Part shown: positions 36,701-46,802 of the stretch, one piece after another | How positions within the stretch are numbered: the first letter of the stretch is position 1 | How the letters are laid out: the number at the start of each line of letters is the position of its first letter | Origin: Apostichopus japonicus | Taxonomy: Eukaryota; Echinodermata; Holothuroidea; Aspidochirotida; Stichopodidae | Direction: 5' to 3' | DNA: 64,000 nucleotides | Assembly (NCBI RefSeq): GCF_037975245.1 | Contig: NC_092570.1 | Coordinates: 15,904,501-15,968,500, forward strand | Position numbers and translations under genes: made by a program | The notes under the pieces: model-generated | The model's database searches: none | What the model was told of the DNA's origin: nothing | The model's input: the letters and a program-made list of their open reading frames with translations, nothing else

Positions 36701-39700
36701 TCACAGGCCGGACCTGGCTCACTGGCTTCATGTTACTGACCCATGGTGTTGATAACAACAATCAAGTTGCACAGGAGTTTCAATAAGAATATATATGGAC
36801 TAGTAATTCATGTTGTTTTCTTTTACATGCGGCAAATGGTCTAATTTGTGTACAACAATCAAGTGTATAGTACATGTACATGAGTTATAGTGACATGCCC
36901 AGGTAATCTTGACTGCCAATTGGTCCTGACTGATAGTGGAATTGCTAGAAAGTGCCTGCAAAGTACACTATGTATGAAAACTAACAGTTAAAAAGCAAAA
37001 GAGTGCACATTAATATTCTTGAGAATCAGACATTAATGGCTTGAAGGACTGTTGATACAAAGGCAAAGGAAGCCAGAGCAATTAAACACAGCCATGGCTA
37101 TATCATCTTATTCTGTAACATAATAAATAGTAGGCATCGGACAAATGCACGATTTCAGGAGCCAAAAAAAAGCACCACAATTTTTCAAAAACGCAAAATC
37201 GCGGCCGAATTTTATGCAAAAAACGCACTGTAAAACGCACTTGAAAATACACATAGATTGGCTCCCTTTTTATGTTAAAAATTCCCATTAAAATCACTCC
37301 AAATATCGTAAGATATTACCCAATAAAGTAGCGAACTAGCACTGTTGGGTGTATTCCAATTGAGCAATTGCAATAAACCCTCCCGTAGGCCCCATGTCAT
37401 CTTACCTGCACTGGCCGGCTGGACTGCACTGCGCTTGTTTGTACTATCGTAATCACAACATTATGACACATGCCGTAAATTTGTATGGAAGCGAAGCTGG
37501 GCCGTGTATACGCGAAGACAGAACACTGTGGAGGTTTTCGTGTGAGAAATAAAAAATAAAGCTGACTGCTCTACCTGGCGATCACAATGTTTTGGACGCA
37601 CAGAAATGATTTTGTACCTGGTTTATAAAGGCATAAATAGATCAAGTTTCGTAATTTAAAAAATCCTAAACATCATACATTTAATTTCGACAGAAAATGC
37701 TTCATTTTTTATTCAGACATTGAAATTTTGCGTAGCTGACGGAGATTATAAAAAACCGCAGTGAAACACCAGAAAAGCGCGATCATGCAGTTGTTCGATG
37801 CCTACCTAAGAGTATAATAGCTCTAAAATTATCCATGTTGATTTGACAGGCTAGTGATGATGCCAGACAAGCAAGTGGTTCCAAACTACTATCAAGCAGC
37901 TCATGTGACTCTGACAGCGGAGGCTTTACCGATGATGGATCATTGGTATCTGATAACCTGTCAGAAGCAGAACCAGACCCATCGATACATACACCGGTGA
38001 GACCAGGTTCATCATCAACCCCGACGGCAAGCGCAGGCAGAGGCCATATAAAATCTAATGGACAACCCTCAAAGCGAATGAGAATGGATTTCGTAAGTGT
38101 TATATTTTCATCATGTTTCACTTGGGTGACATCAGGGTTTAATATGGCAGTGGAATATTTACGGCTAGTCAAAATGTTTACAATTTGAGATTTACATCAT
38201 TGTTTTTACCGTTTCACACTACTGAAATCCGGCACAAGATCCCCCATCGTGTGCGTCTTTTGGGTATCAGTTCGTAAATTCCTAACCCAGTCAGATTCAG
38301 TTATCTGCTGCTTACTCTTCCTGGTACCAGACAATGCACGGTGTCAAGCATGCTCCATGACTTTTTTATGTTTATCTGCAAATTTTATTCAGTCTCAAAC
38401 ATATGTGATGCACAACTTGTAGTCTAGCAAGTTGAATTGTTCTGTAGATAATACTGTATAGTTTAGGAATGTCCAAAGTTCTCCAACCCTTTGCCCTGGC
38501 AGGGCTATGTGATTCCTGAACCAAACTGATTAAAATCATAATTTCCATTGATTTATTTCATTTCAAGTCAGGAATTATCCAGCTTAATGCAAAATTACCA
38601 AACTTGACCCGGGCTTATATGTACAGTAGGCCTATATGTGCAGAGGACAATTTGAGAACTTATTTTGTTTACTATTTTGGTCACACAGTAGAAAGGATTA
38701 ATTTCAAGGGGATGCCCTGGTTCATACAGATTCCGTCAGATTCATCCTTAATTTTGGGCAAAAGCCCCTGGGGCCCCATTTATGAAACCTTGTGTACATG
38801 TCAATATCATTGCCTGTTCCTTCTCAGTGCATTGCTTTTTCTGAAATGCTTTCACAGAACATAACAGAAATCCTGAAAGCGGTGCATGGAGGTGACGAGC
38901 TGGTGGAGGAAATGTCTTCAGGCCTACTCTCTCCTAAGACAAGAAAACGTGTTGTCAACACACTGGTTTCATGTTTGATTGAGAAGCATGGAAAGCAGTG
39001 AGTATATACACTTGTCCAATCACAAAAGACAAAACCAATTTTTAATAGTTAATCCTTATCACTCCTGTTTCTCAAACCCTGATGGTGGTGATTGATCACA
39101 ATAAGCACATTCTGCAAGTTTGCAGTGTCAACTTGTGTGCATGGTACAACATGAAGATGAGAAGGCTGCTTGGACCTCAACCAATACAAGAGTTAGCTCG
39201 TGAGCCCCCCCCCCCCCCAGTTTTCAGAAAACCCTTGGTCTATTACACTGGATTCTTCATTGACATACAAGTCGTTAAATTGGTTCAGACGGGGCTTTTC
39301 ACTTTGGTTAACAGCCATTAACCTAGTTGGACTGATCATTCAAATGCACAGTGGTCACTCATCTTCCAGACTGCCAACCTTTATTGTGAGGAGTGCTTTG
39401 GTTTCTGGCAAATTTAAATGATTCATCTATAAAGGTTAAGATTATGGTTATTTCTTAGTGCTGGGTGAAGCATTCTTGCAGTCATTCTTGCAATCATTCT
39501 TACCTTGTAGGCAGTGGCGTGTCATCCTCTAAGCGGATAGCTGCATTGTTAATTCTTTGTATCTGCAAAAGCCTGTGTAGGGTTTCCTACACCTCGGATA
39601 TGGCGAGGCATTTGTTTCTCTTATATGGCAGTTGCTTTTACGTAATGTACAATTCTCACTGGTTGCTAATGTCACTATAAACTTGTATTTTCATTCATAG

Positions 39701-42700
39701 CCCTCCAAAGGATGTCAAGATGTTGATGACAAAAGCGATCATGGCAGAATTTCCATCACTTGATAACGAAGATGGTGATGGACATGTGAGTAGTCATTGT
39801 GATTTTAGGCTACAGTATAGGCTTGGGGATTGATTCACATACACACGAATCACACACAAGGAAAGGAGATGAAATGGAAAGCATATGTTAGCAAACACAG
39901 CATACGTGTGTACTATAAAAAAAAAATTGCATGGATGGTCATGTGAGGTACTCAGTGGCAAATGCCTGTAGCCCATGCAGGGAACGGAAGAGATAACACA
40001 AGTAGTAAAATATGTCAGTGACCATATTCAGTCCAAGTCATCTGATGCCTGCAATGGATACTTTAAAAAAGACTGTCCTAATGACAAGCTACTTTTTGGT
40101 GTGACACAGTAAAGCCTTAGTATTGAAGTGATATACAGAACCAATGTTGTATATGAATATTATTATATAACTAGAAATGCATTTGCTACGCAAACACTAC
40201 AGTATATCCCCGGGACCAGGGAGTTCCAATCAGCCACCAATGACCTTAACAAAGGTACAAACCTCTCAAAAGAAAGTTTGTTTGGACCCATTGGAGAATG
40301 GAGATGACATCCACCAAGTTTCCTTCCAATCCTACCAACTTGAAAAAATTTGCCAAAATCCAAAATGGTCGCTGCTATGAACTTCGATGACCTCCAAACT
40401 ACATGAACTTCATTCGGGACCCAATGTAGATCACATCCACCAAGTTTCATTCAAATCGGACAAACTTCAAACTTCGCATAAATTATGCAAATTAGCGGTT
40501 CCCTGGGGGCCGACACTGCCCAATTTCGAACTTGTCCGAGCTTTCATTATGGTGAACATGTATACCAGGATTGAAGTCAATGGGGGTATGCGCTGAAGCG
40601 TGAGAGTGCTAACGCCTAAAGTTTCCGACGGCGACGGCGGTGAGGCCAAAAACATAATATTCCCGGACTTTGTCCCAGGGATATAATCACATTTTGAGAA
40701 AAGAATTTCCTGACATTCAATTCAATCTACAGCGTCGGCCTATGATCGTTCGGCCGAGTATTGGAAATGTTAGCGCTCTCACGCTCAAGCACATTGACCG
40801 ATTAACTTGCAACTTTGCAGATGTGTTTGTTCTACTAAAATCTCGGATGAGTTCGATTGTGGGTGTCGTGGCGCACCGGGCACTGCTAATATGCATAATT
40901 TGCGCCAAATTTTTAAGTTTGTCCGATTTGAGTGAATTTGGTATATGGGGGGGGGGGGACTTTGCGTGCTGAAAAAGATGGCAATATTTCAAGGTCAAAT
41001 TGGGCTGTTAATTTGCATAATTCACGCCAATTTTCCAAGTTGGTCCGATCTGAACGAAGCTTGGTGTACGGGAAAAGCTTTATGTACAAAAAATGGGGTG
41101 GTCATTGCTAGGTCATCGGAGGTCAAATTGGTGGCCATTTTGATTTCTTTGCGAAACAGGTGTGTCGCTGATTTGCACGTTTCGGAACATGGCGATCGTT
41201 TTGGGGCCCACTTGCAGTTTCGCACCATATCACCACCACCCGGCGGCCATTTTAGTGCGGTATGGTGTATCGGGATCGAACAGCTCGAAAAGTACACGGA
41301 AGTGTGGGGTTGACTAGTTGACTATGACCAGGGTAATATCTGTGAAGCGCTTTGAGACTGGCTTCGTCGGTATAAAGCGCTAGCGAGATATTATTATTAT
41401 TATTTTTTTGGATTTTTTTACGAAACTAGTTTGTTGCTTATTTGCGCGTTTTGGGACATGGCAGTCGCACCCAGTTTCGCACCCATGTGACCCCACCCGG
41501 ATTGCTCAGATGTGGGCATATACACGTTGGCGGTTTACCCGCCAGCTGATGTCTAGTTATTTATGATGAATATTATTAAGCATTCCGTTCTTACAATATG
41601 GTGGCCTAAATGTAGTAGTATTTTCAAAGTTTTGTTAATTGCAATACCATTTTCCAACGATCTTCAGATTGCAAAAATATGTTCATCATATGCAGTAATC
41701 ATTTTATGTTAACTTATACAGCTAGCTTGGTACACCCCTGGAATCTGTGGCCATGATGCATCTGGACTCCTTGAGAACAGATTAAGGAATCTCCGGAAGA
41801 GGAACCTGTGCGAGAAGGCTGTGACTTCACTCAAGGAAATTCCAAAGCCGAACCTAGTCAGTACAGTTGATCTAGCACTCTCTGAAGGTGAGTCTGAATT
41901 GATTTTCAGCCAAGTCACAAGAGAATCCCTTCAGTCAGGAATGTGCCCGAAAAAGTGCAATGCAGTATTGGAACATGCACCATATAAAACAACCTGGATA
42001 GGTTTTTATAGTAATTTTACAGTAAAAAGTTACCAAGTGCGTGGGAAAATGGATATACCCACACAAGTACCTCGGGAGAAAAACACGAGTGCACTGCTGG
42101 GTAGTGGGTACTGACACCCATTGCCGACTGGCAGGGGAGAGCGGATGGCCGTGTAGTACGGATCTGAACTCTGGATCTTAGGATAGCTGGTTCGGGTCCT
42201 CCTTGGGGCTTTTCGGTGTGTCTCATCGTCGCTCAGTTGAGTTAGTTCAGTACCCTGTAAAATTTTATCTCTGCTTCAGCAAATTGCGACACCCCCCACC
42301 CCCCCCCTCCTGGCCGCTGTCAGTTGGTGCAAGCTAGAGAATATCATCTCCTCATTTTATCAAGCGGTTAGCTCAAATGGTAGAGCACCCGCTTTCGCCT
42401 GAAATTCAAACCCAGAACAAGTCTTGCTGAAGACTTTAAAAATGGAACATACTGCCAGCGTTCATGGTGCTCAGCATTAAGTACAGAGTATGAAAGACGA
42501 ACCAGTGATGGAAAAAGATGGCGCAGATAAAACCATGACGAGTTAAAAGTGAGCTCAACTTAAGAACCAAACCTTTCATTTTAATTCATGAACCCTTCAA
42601 TTCCGGACCACAATTTGGAGCTTCTTTGAAGGCCGCTAGTCTGTTTAATGGGAATTATTCTTTATCTTTCCTAAGATATGCCTGAGGATGCTGACATGAC

Positions 42701-44608
42701 TGCTATGATTAACTGGCTAAAGCACCACAATGCACCTGCACAACAGGTCACTGAAATGATGAAGCAGACTTGCCGGTACCGTGCTAACAAGATACGGACT
42801 GAAAAAGAAAGGCCGCTGCGTGAGCTATTGAAGGAATATCCACGGCTCATCGATACGGATGGAATGGTAAGTGTGACAAATTTCAGTAAATCATAGGAGC
42901 ATTGGCCAGAAAGACCCCTAACTGCACCAAACTTTTGCCTATAAACACTGGTCTACTCTTGGTGATCAACCACAAGGGTATCTACCTACCTGCATCAACT
43001 ATGAGCTATGAAACTATCTTGGCGGTCTACTCCCATGTTTTTTCACTGCAACATCCCCATACTTTTCAAAATGTTACAAGTAGTTTCTCGAGTTAGACAT
43101 TAACTAGTCGGAGAAAATAAATTTATTACACTGGGTGGTTTTTACTTCTTTGTGACTTTGTTCAGCCTGGTTGCCCTATTTTATGACCATTTTGTTGTCA
43201 CGAATAAACAATTCTGTGCCCCTTCACTTGCCCGACAAAGAATACGCATACTATGAGGAGGCCTCTTAGTAGCTTCTGCACAGCGTTTGGCTAGTTCGTA
43301 GAGTCAATCAAACTTCATTGAGCGGCTAATATAGTGGTTAAATCTTGGCTTCCAAAATTCTGAGGGTGGACTGCTGACATGCCAGACATTATAAAGTGCA
43401 CTTGGTTGTCTGCCAGTTGGCATGCCATAAACTGCATAAAATGCCAAACCGCATCGGGGGTGTTCAAAGAATCAGACAGCTACGCCAGTTAAAAGGTCTA
43501 CGTGAACTATGAATGATCTGTGACAATTCATGTCACCCTGGGGCACGAAGGGTTAAATATTGGCGCAAAATGTATGTGATCTGTTTAGAATTACAACATG
43601 TTTTCCCGTTGTGCTATCTGTTACAGGTAGAGCAGGATTTCAGGATTCTGTTCCCGGAGCTGTGCGATTCCCTCTATATGAAGTGGCCGGGGATTCTGTA
43701 CAAAAGTCATACAGTATGCCGACCGGCAACTGAAGTGGAGACCCCTGTTGAACTTACGTGGGATGACAGATGGGGGTGAGTAAAGCATTATCTCAACTAT
43801 AACGTTTTCCCTGGCAGGAGACCTCTTAGCATGTGATATATTTCTACCACACTTGTATGGTGAGCTCTTCTATCAGGTTGTGTTCATCAAACAACCTGAG
43901 AGCGTTAAGGGGCATGTGTTCTAACTAACTTGTTGGTGGTGGTTACATTCCTTCCCACCCAACCCCCTATAATTGTGTAATGTTATTAAGATTATTCCTA
44001 GAGCTGTACAATGCACCCATTCCTTTGTTCCATGGAACCACTAAATTGTAATCACTTGCTAATGGAGAGCGGTTTGTATATTTGGTGTATAACTTTCGAA
44101 CCAATTCTCAGCACTTTTTGTCGATCAGATGCTCTCCAATAGCCTAATTTCTCAAATTGCTAGCCTTCTTGTTTCTTTGTAGTCTTCATATTTATTAGCA
44201 GCCTTTGTGGTGAACGACTGACAACAGATTATTTCTAGCTGAATGAATATTACTATGCAGGGACAAACTTACAGACCTGAAATGTTGGTATGTCGCACAA
44301 TATCGGCAACTCCATGTTGCAACAATTGACAGTGTCCAGTTGGTTTGGTTGGAGTTTATTTCCTGTTGGTAGGCCTTGAACTCGCACTGCAAACATTATT
44401 TTTTTTCTGAAGTTTTATTTTCATAACATATGCAATGGCAATTGTATAATTGTTTCCTTGTATTACAGATGACGAGGAATCTAACGTTGCACTTCAACTT
44501 TTGGGCCTCCTCTTCCCTACTGGAAGTCAGCGGACAGCTGGAAGAAAAGGGCCCGACAAGAGAGCAACAGTAGAAGAAGCTCTTCAGTCTTTCATTCAAA
44601 TTGAGGAG
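27704..44608 (+). CDS. Spliced SAM-domain protein gene, 3' end not resolved
   Basis: Exons (GT/AG, phases checked): 27704-27767, 31152-31270, 37850-38092, 38858-38997, 39701-39785, 41722-41887, 42676-42866, 43627-43775. A ninth, 44469-44608, is out of phase with the eighth unless a small exon was missed. Exons 1-2 encode a SAM domain (MDFVEEKLREWGLERFLPAF, then NEIDREGFYLLEDEIECLK and a basic KLKKELKLLK end). Exon 3 is Ser/Asp-rich, with a Lys/Arg patch PSKRMRM. Later exons encode helical segments (INWLKHHNAPAQQVTEMM; FPELCDSLYMKWPGIL; NVALQLLGLLFPTG). SAM domains mediate protein or RNA binding. The downstream order resembles a large, uncharacterised SAM-containing family seen in fish and marine invertebrates (from memory). 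Function unknown. The third intron junction region holds a transposase-like ORF and two hAT elements. Confidence 0.75.
27768..31151 (+). other. Intron 1 of the SAM gene
   Basis: Bounded by donor gtaatt and acceptor caacag. It contains interspersed sequence with many taggcct motifs, a repeat-like patch at 28300-28440 and low-identity element debris near 30030-30120. A minus-strand open frame at 30178-30516 is Ser/Asp/Glu-rich with SSAKKRKVGDD. It could be the eroded N-terminus of a transposase (piggyBac proteins have similar acidic, KKRK-containing starts), but I cannot establish this. Confidence 0.4.
31787..31822 (+). other. Possible alternative exon with in-frame stop
   Basis: After the acceptor cttgttatag, the phase following SAM exon 2 would read 11 codons and then TAG. 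Such an exon would end a SAM-only protein just upstream of the 835-codon ORF at 31890. Purely a splice-signal observation. Confidence 0.25.
31890..34397 (+). CDS. Intact CACTA/TNP2-like transposase-type ORF with C2H2 fingers
   Basis: An 835-codon uninterrupted ORF lying inside an intron of the SAM gene, same strand. M1 or M4 could start it. The N-terminus has two C2H2-like fingers (CSQCGIVINGSPKALLWHL...H and CGQNGC...HLGTH), then a Pro/Asp/Glu-rich linker (about 75-115). The C-terminal half shows GDNLGIHSLFGF followed by CRVC, then SPDIMHDILEGV, then KPKHHFMTHYP and LWVMRFEAFH. This order (D, CxxC, DxMHxxxxGV, HHxxxHYP, FE) resembles the RNase H-fold core and DUF4218-like end of CACTA TNP2/Plavaka transposases. 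Assignment is by motif pattern, not alignment. No matching inverted termini were found, so it may be a domesticated gene or a transposon whose ends I missed. Confidence 0.7.
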   Translation: MFNMGFVCSQCGIVINGSPKALLWHLRIAHHLINGHVFTKSIACGQNGCERSFSGRTAAFRKHLGTHNYDNDDVPVHVPVPAPPDADFADVPADNLDADHDEVEPDEPEGELWDELTTEEVENRAAMLVAGLLASSSTVHSTVTQVVEQASDLINDMSSFMMQRVKQFATTVGIPHDDQHLQALLTDIDGVSHPFRNVGSQYKQRKFFQNCKAFVAAEELPMGVAYYPVNNPSTGNVQQHMKTVTFQYIPIKPLMKMILEETDVLKISSTHMMSEDGLLRDFQDGSFCRESPLLSSSATIKLILYVDDFEVSNPLSPKAGIHKLGAVYFTIANLPPKYRSTLSNMLLLMLFNSGDASLYGYGAVFAQFIQDINELIADGLHIVTNFFNGNVKIAIGQIVGDNLGIHSLFGFAGGFTANYLCRVCKLHRDAIRTSVKEQQGLLRTLENYQADVAQDDLQQTGVKSPCALNDISHFHVINSRSPDIMHDILEGVCPLELKLVLQQLIHKELLTLNELNARVTSFNYGIPDKRNKPVPFTANALRSPDGAPGQNAAQMWCLIRHVAVMLGDLVPEGDEHWELLLALLDCLDIIFSPIISNGDTKYLSELISDHHQLFLELFPERHLKPKHHFMTHYPSAIRLNGPLIHLWVMRFEAFHNFSRRLSHIVCNFQNIAKTLAYRNQMLLCFNILSKKAFGSEPLEVGPGETVIIASLDNGAVIARNMHMALYDEIFVCKWCRFHGVEYRKYLMVVVGKEDGLPVFAKIIQIFAYESIATFMCELWHTVQFSRHYHAYVVEPLGAKDIVFVGVKDLLDFHPLHAVKGRNCSKFLISPRHIIG
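34429..36029 (+). mobile_element. 1.6-kb hAT-like nonautonomous element with perfect 8-bp TSD
   Basis: The left terminus tagggatcggacaaatgcgc is mirrored exactly at the right end (gcgcatttgtccgatcccta, 36010-36029). Both flanks carry gtcaaagt (34421-34428 and 36030-36037), the 8-bp duplication expected of hAT transposition. Subterminal regions hold repeats of tgcgttttttg in inverted orientation. No transposase ORF is present. It sits 31 bp after the stop of the 835-codon ORF, within the SAM-gene intron. Confidence 0.85.
37131..37804 (+). mobile_element. Diverged relative of the 1.6-kb hAT-like element
   Basis: The left end taggcatcggacaaatgcac and right end gttgttcgatgccta form an imperfect inverted pair related to the 34429-36029 termini. 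The subterminal acgcaaaatcgcgg stretch is also similar. The flanking 8-mers do not match well, so it is older. It ends 45 bp before the third SAM-gene exon. Confidence 0.65.
40160..41565. repeat. Composite noncoding repeat with retroelement-like tail
   Basis: Many degenerate copies of a 35-45-bp motif on the theme caccaagtttc...ttcaaatcggacaaactt...tgcaaatta fill 40300-41060. At 41339-41410 the text gaagcgctttgagac...ataaagcgct followed by ATT repeats is the classic tail of a small non-LTR-derived element. Then 41525-41558 has the hairpin tggcgg/ccgcca followed by ctag and T, the pattern of a Helitron right end. Whether these are one element or several is unclear. Confidence 0.45.
42120..42260 (+). 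repeat. Possible tRNA-derived SINE
   Basis: The stretch contains ggatggccgtgtagtacgg and a B-box-like ggttcgggtcc about 40 bp later, a spacing compatible with an internal pol III promoter. The rest matches no recognised tRNA. Confidence 0.35.
42361..42425 (+). repeat. Degenerate tRNA-like sequence
   Basis: It begins gcggttagctcaaatggtag, a good A-box and D-arm, continues to an anticodon-like region (gagcacccgctttcgcc), then a weak B-box (attcaaaccc). A pseudo-tRNA or SINE head in a SAM-gene intron. Confidence 0.4.
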
Positions 44609-44962
44609 GTGAGACATGAATCGCTCTTCTGTATTTGGAAAGTAGTTTTATTTTCATCTTGTGCTTTATGTACTATAGCAATGTATGATGCGTGCCTTGA
44701 CATGATGATGGTACGATAGGTACTGCTGTTTGTGACAGAGAAGCTGGTCATTGTGAGTGAGTGCCAGTGTAAGGCTTGGGACCTATAAGGTTTTTTGATG
44801 ATGGAATGTACTCTGCAGTACAATTTTGACATGGAGATTGCATAGAAACAGACAGACCACACCTTGAATGAATCGGTAATGCTTAATGTCCAAATGTCAT
44901 TCAAAGTGTGAATGGAGACATTGTTTGAAATGGGTTTTATTCATTCATTTTTTTCATTCAAG

Positions 44963-44995
44963 GCTAAGATTGCCACAAAGTGCCCTTCAGGATAA
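44963..44995 (+). other. Candidate terminal exon of the SAM gene
   Basis: After acceptor cattcaag, the phase left by the 44469-44608 exon reads ten codons (AKIATKCPSG) and then TAA. It could be a genuine short last exon, or the open frame may be fortuitous with the true 3' exons lost in the gap. Confidence 0.25.
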
Positions 44996-45268
44996 TTGAT
45001 ATGTGCAACAGCCTATGCCAGTAATGTGGGGAAGAAATCCACAATTAGTATGTCATCAGCATCTGTCATTAATATAACTCGTATTTTAGTGGCAATTGCT
45101 TTTCCCCACCCCACCCCTAAAGCAATGTTGTGGGTGAAGGAAACATCTGCAACCTACCTGACGGGTAACCCGGTACCCTCGTTCCATTATTCTACCCGAT
45201 GCAATCACTACTTATTAGGGATATCGCTCTTTCTAAAGACTGGAAGGTGTCGATCAATATGCAGTGGC

Positions 45269-45317
45269 GGGAGTGTGGCTTAGCGGTACAGTGCCTGCTT
45301 TGCATGCGAGAGGTCCC
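45269..45317 (+). tRNA. 5' part of a tRNA-Ala(TGC)-like sequence cut by the gap
   Basis: It reads gggagtgtggcttagcgg (acceptor plus A-box), then the anticodon arm cctgctttgcatgcgagagg, where the loop holds TGC. This resembles metazoan tRNA-Ala. The T-arm is lost in the N run, so a real tRNA cannot be told from a tRNA-Ala-derived SINE. Confidence 0.45.
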
Positions 45318-45417
45318 NNNNNNNNNNNNNNNNNNNNNNNNNNNNNNNNNNNNNNNNNNNNNNNNNNNNNNNNNNNNNNNNNNNNNNNNNNNNNNNNNNN
45401 NNNNNNNNNNNNNNNNN
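45318..45417. other. Assembly gap of 100 N
   Basis: Exactly 100 undetermined bases, the usual placeholder for a scaffold join of unknown size. The 3' end of the SAM gene may lie in it. Confidence 0.98.
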
Positions 45418-46726
45418 AAGAGCCTCGTAATACACACTTGACGCAACGTCATCATCTTCATCTACGGATGAACCTACAGTTTCGATGTTTGATAGTCGGG
45501 AGGGGGGGGGGGGGGGATGAGAGCGGATCAAGTTGTTGGATTGTCGTGCAAATGCAAGTGGTCCTACCTTGTTTATGAAGTAAAACTGAACTATAGTCAT
45601 AGTGTATACTTGTTTTTAATTATGTCCAAATATTTTCAAAAATCCACAGCCACTAGAAGCTTGAAGGATGAATTCATAGGCAAATAATTACTTGTGATGT
45701 CGTGAAAATCGTCCAAGGGGTAATTTTTTAACACTTGACCTTTAGTTTGATTATTTTTTTAATATGCTTTAAAGATGCTTTAAAGATCAATTCCAGAGTT
45801 GAGACCACTTAACATTATAGATGATATCAATAAAAAAAAAATATGTAAAAAATATACTTCCCAAATAGCTCAATACAAGAAAATATAACATTCCCTCTAC
45901 TCTCTGAACAGTGGTTCGAATAAAAACTTTTGAATTGAGTAGCTTTCGATATAATAGTTATTTCTTGAGAAATAACCCTTTCTATGATCAGGGGCTCATT
46001 GATTAAAGTGTCTCAATTACCAAGTCTATACAATCAGATTATTGGGTCGGCGTGTCAGAAGCAATACATATTTCACTATAGGAAAGAGAAACATTTATAG
46101 GCCGAAATAACATGTTTAAGGATAACATTTGCAGAATGGCTATATCGTATATATCATAATGAAAAATGAGAATGCAAGCCGGTAACGTTTAGCTATTCAG
46201 TATCCAAGATAGGAAGAAAGCTTTAATGAAAATTATATCAAACCGTTTTTGTAGTACTTTTATAATGAATATATTGCTCTATATACTCGAATAGTTGTAT
46301 TGCTACTTAAATAATATTAATAATAAATATTACAAAGTAACACTATAAAGACCCCCGAGAAGGTAGATGATAAAAAAAATTAAAAGAGTACACCATTTCC
46401 AAATTTATTTAAGTATGAATGCAACATAAGTTTATATATAACGTAAGTAACAATACAAGTATCCGAGTACGACTTAAGACTGGCAAAGACTTAAGTAGAC
46501 TCCATGATTTCCAAAATTCATTAAGTACATGCACAGGAGAATTTTGGTTTATACGTACATATACACCTATTCATTGACTCATTCACCCGATAATTTGAAA
46601 ATCATTTATACTTTGTTTGTCCGTCCATTCGTCTGTCTGTCTGGCTGGCTGGCTGGCTTTTCCACTTCAGAAGTTAAGAAAAGAGCTGCATAGGTGGATT
46701 TTAATTAAAAACATGCAACTTACGGT
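45418..46726. other. Noncoding, nothing recognised
   Basis: Starts with a G13-14 tract at 45502-45516, then AT-rich intergenic sequence and a small ctgg/ctgt repeat near 46630-46660. No gene supported. Confidence 0.4.
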
Positions 46727-46802
46727 CAGGCGCGGCGTAACGGAAAAATTATTGGGGGGCTAATGTGTGGAGACTATCTAAGCGGAGCGCCACCATCGGT
46801 TG

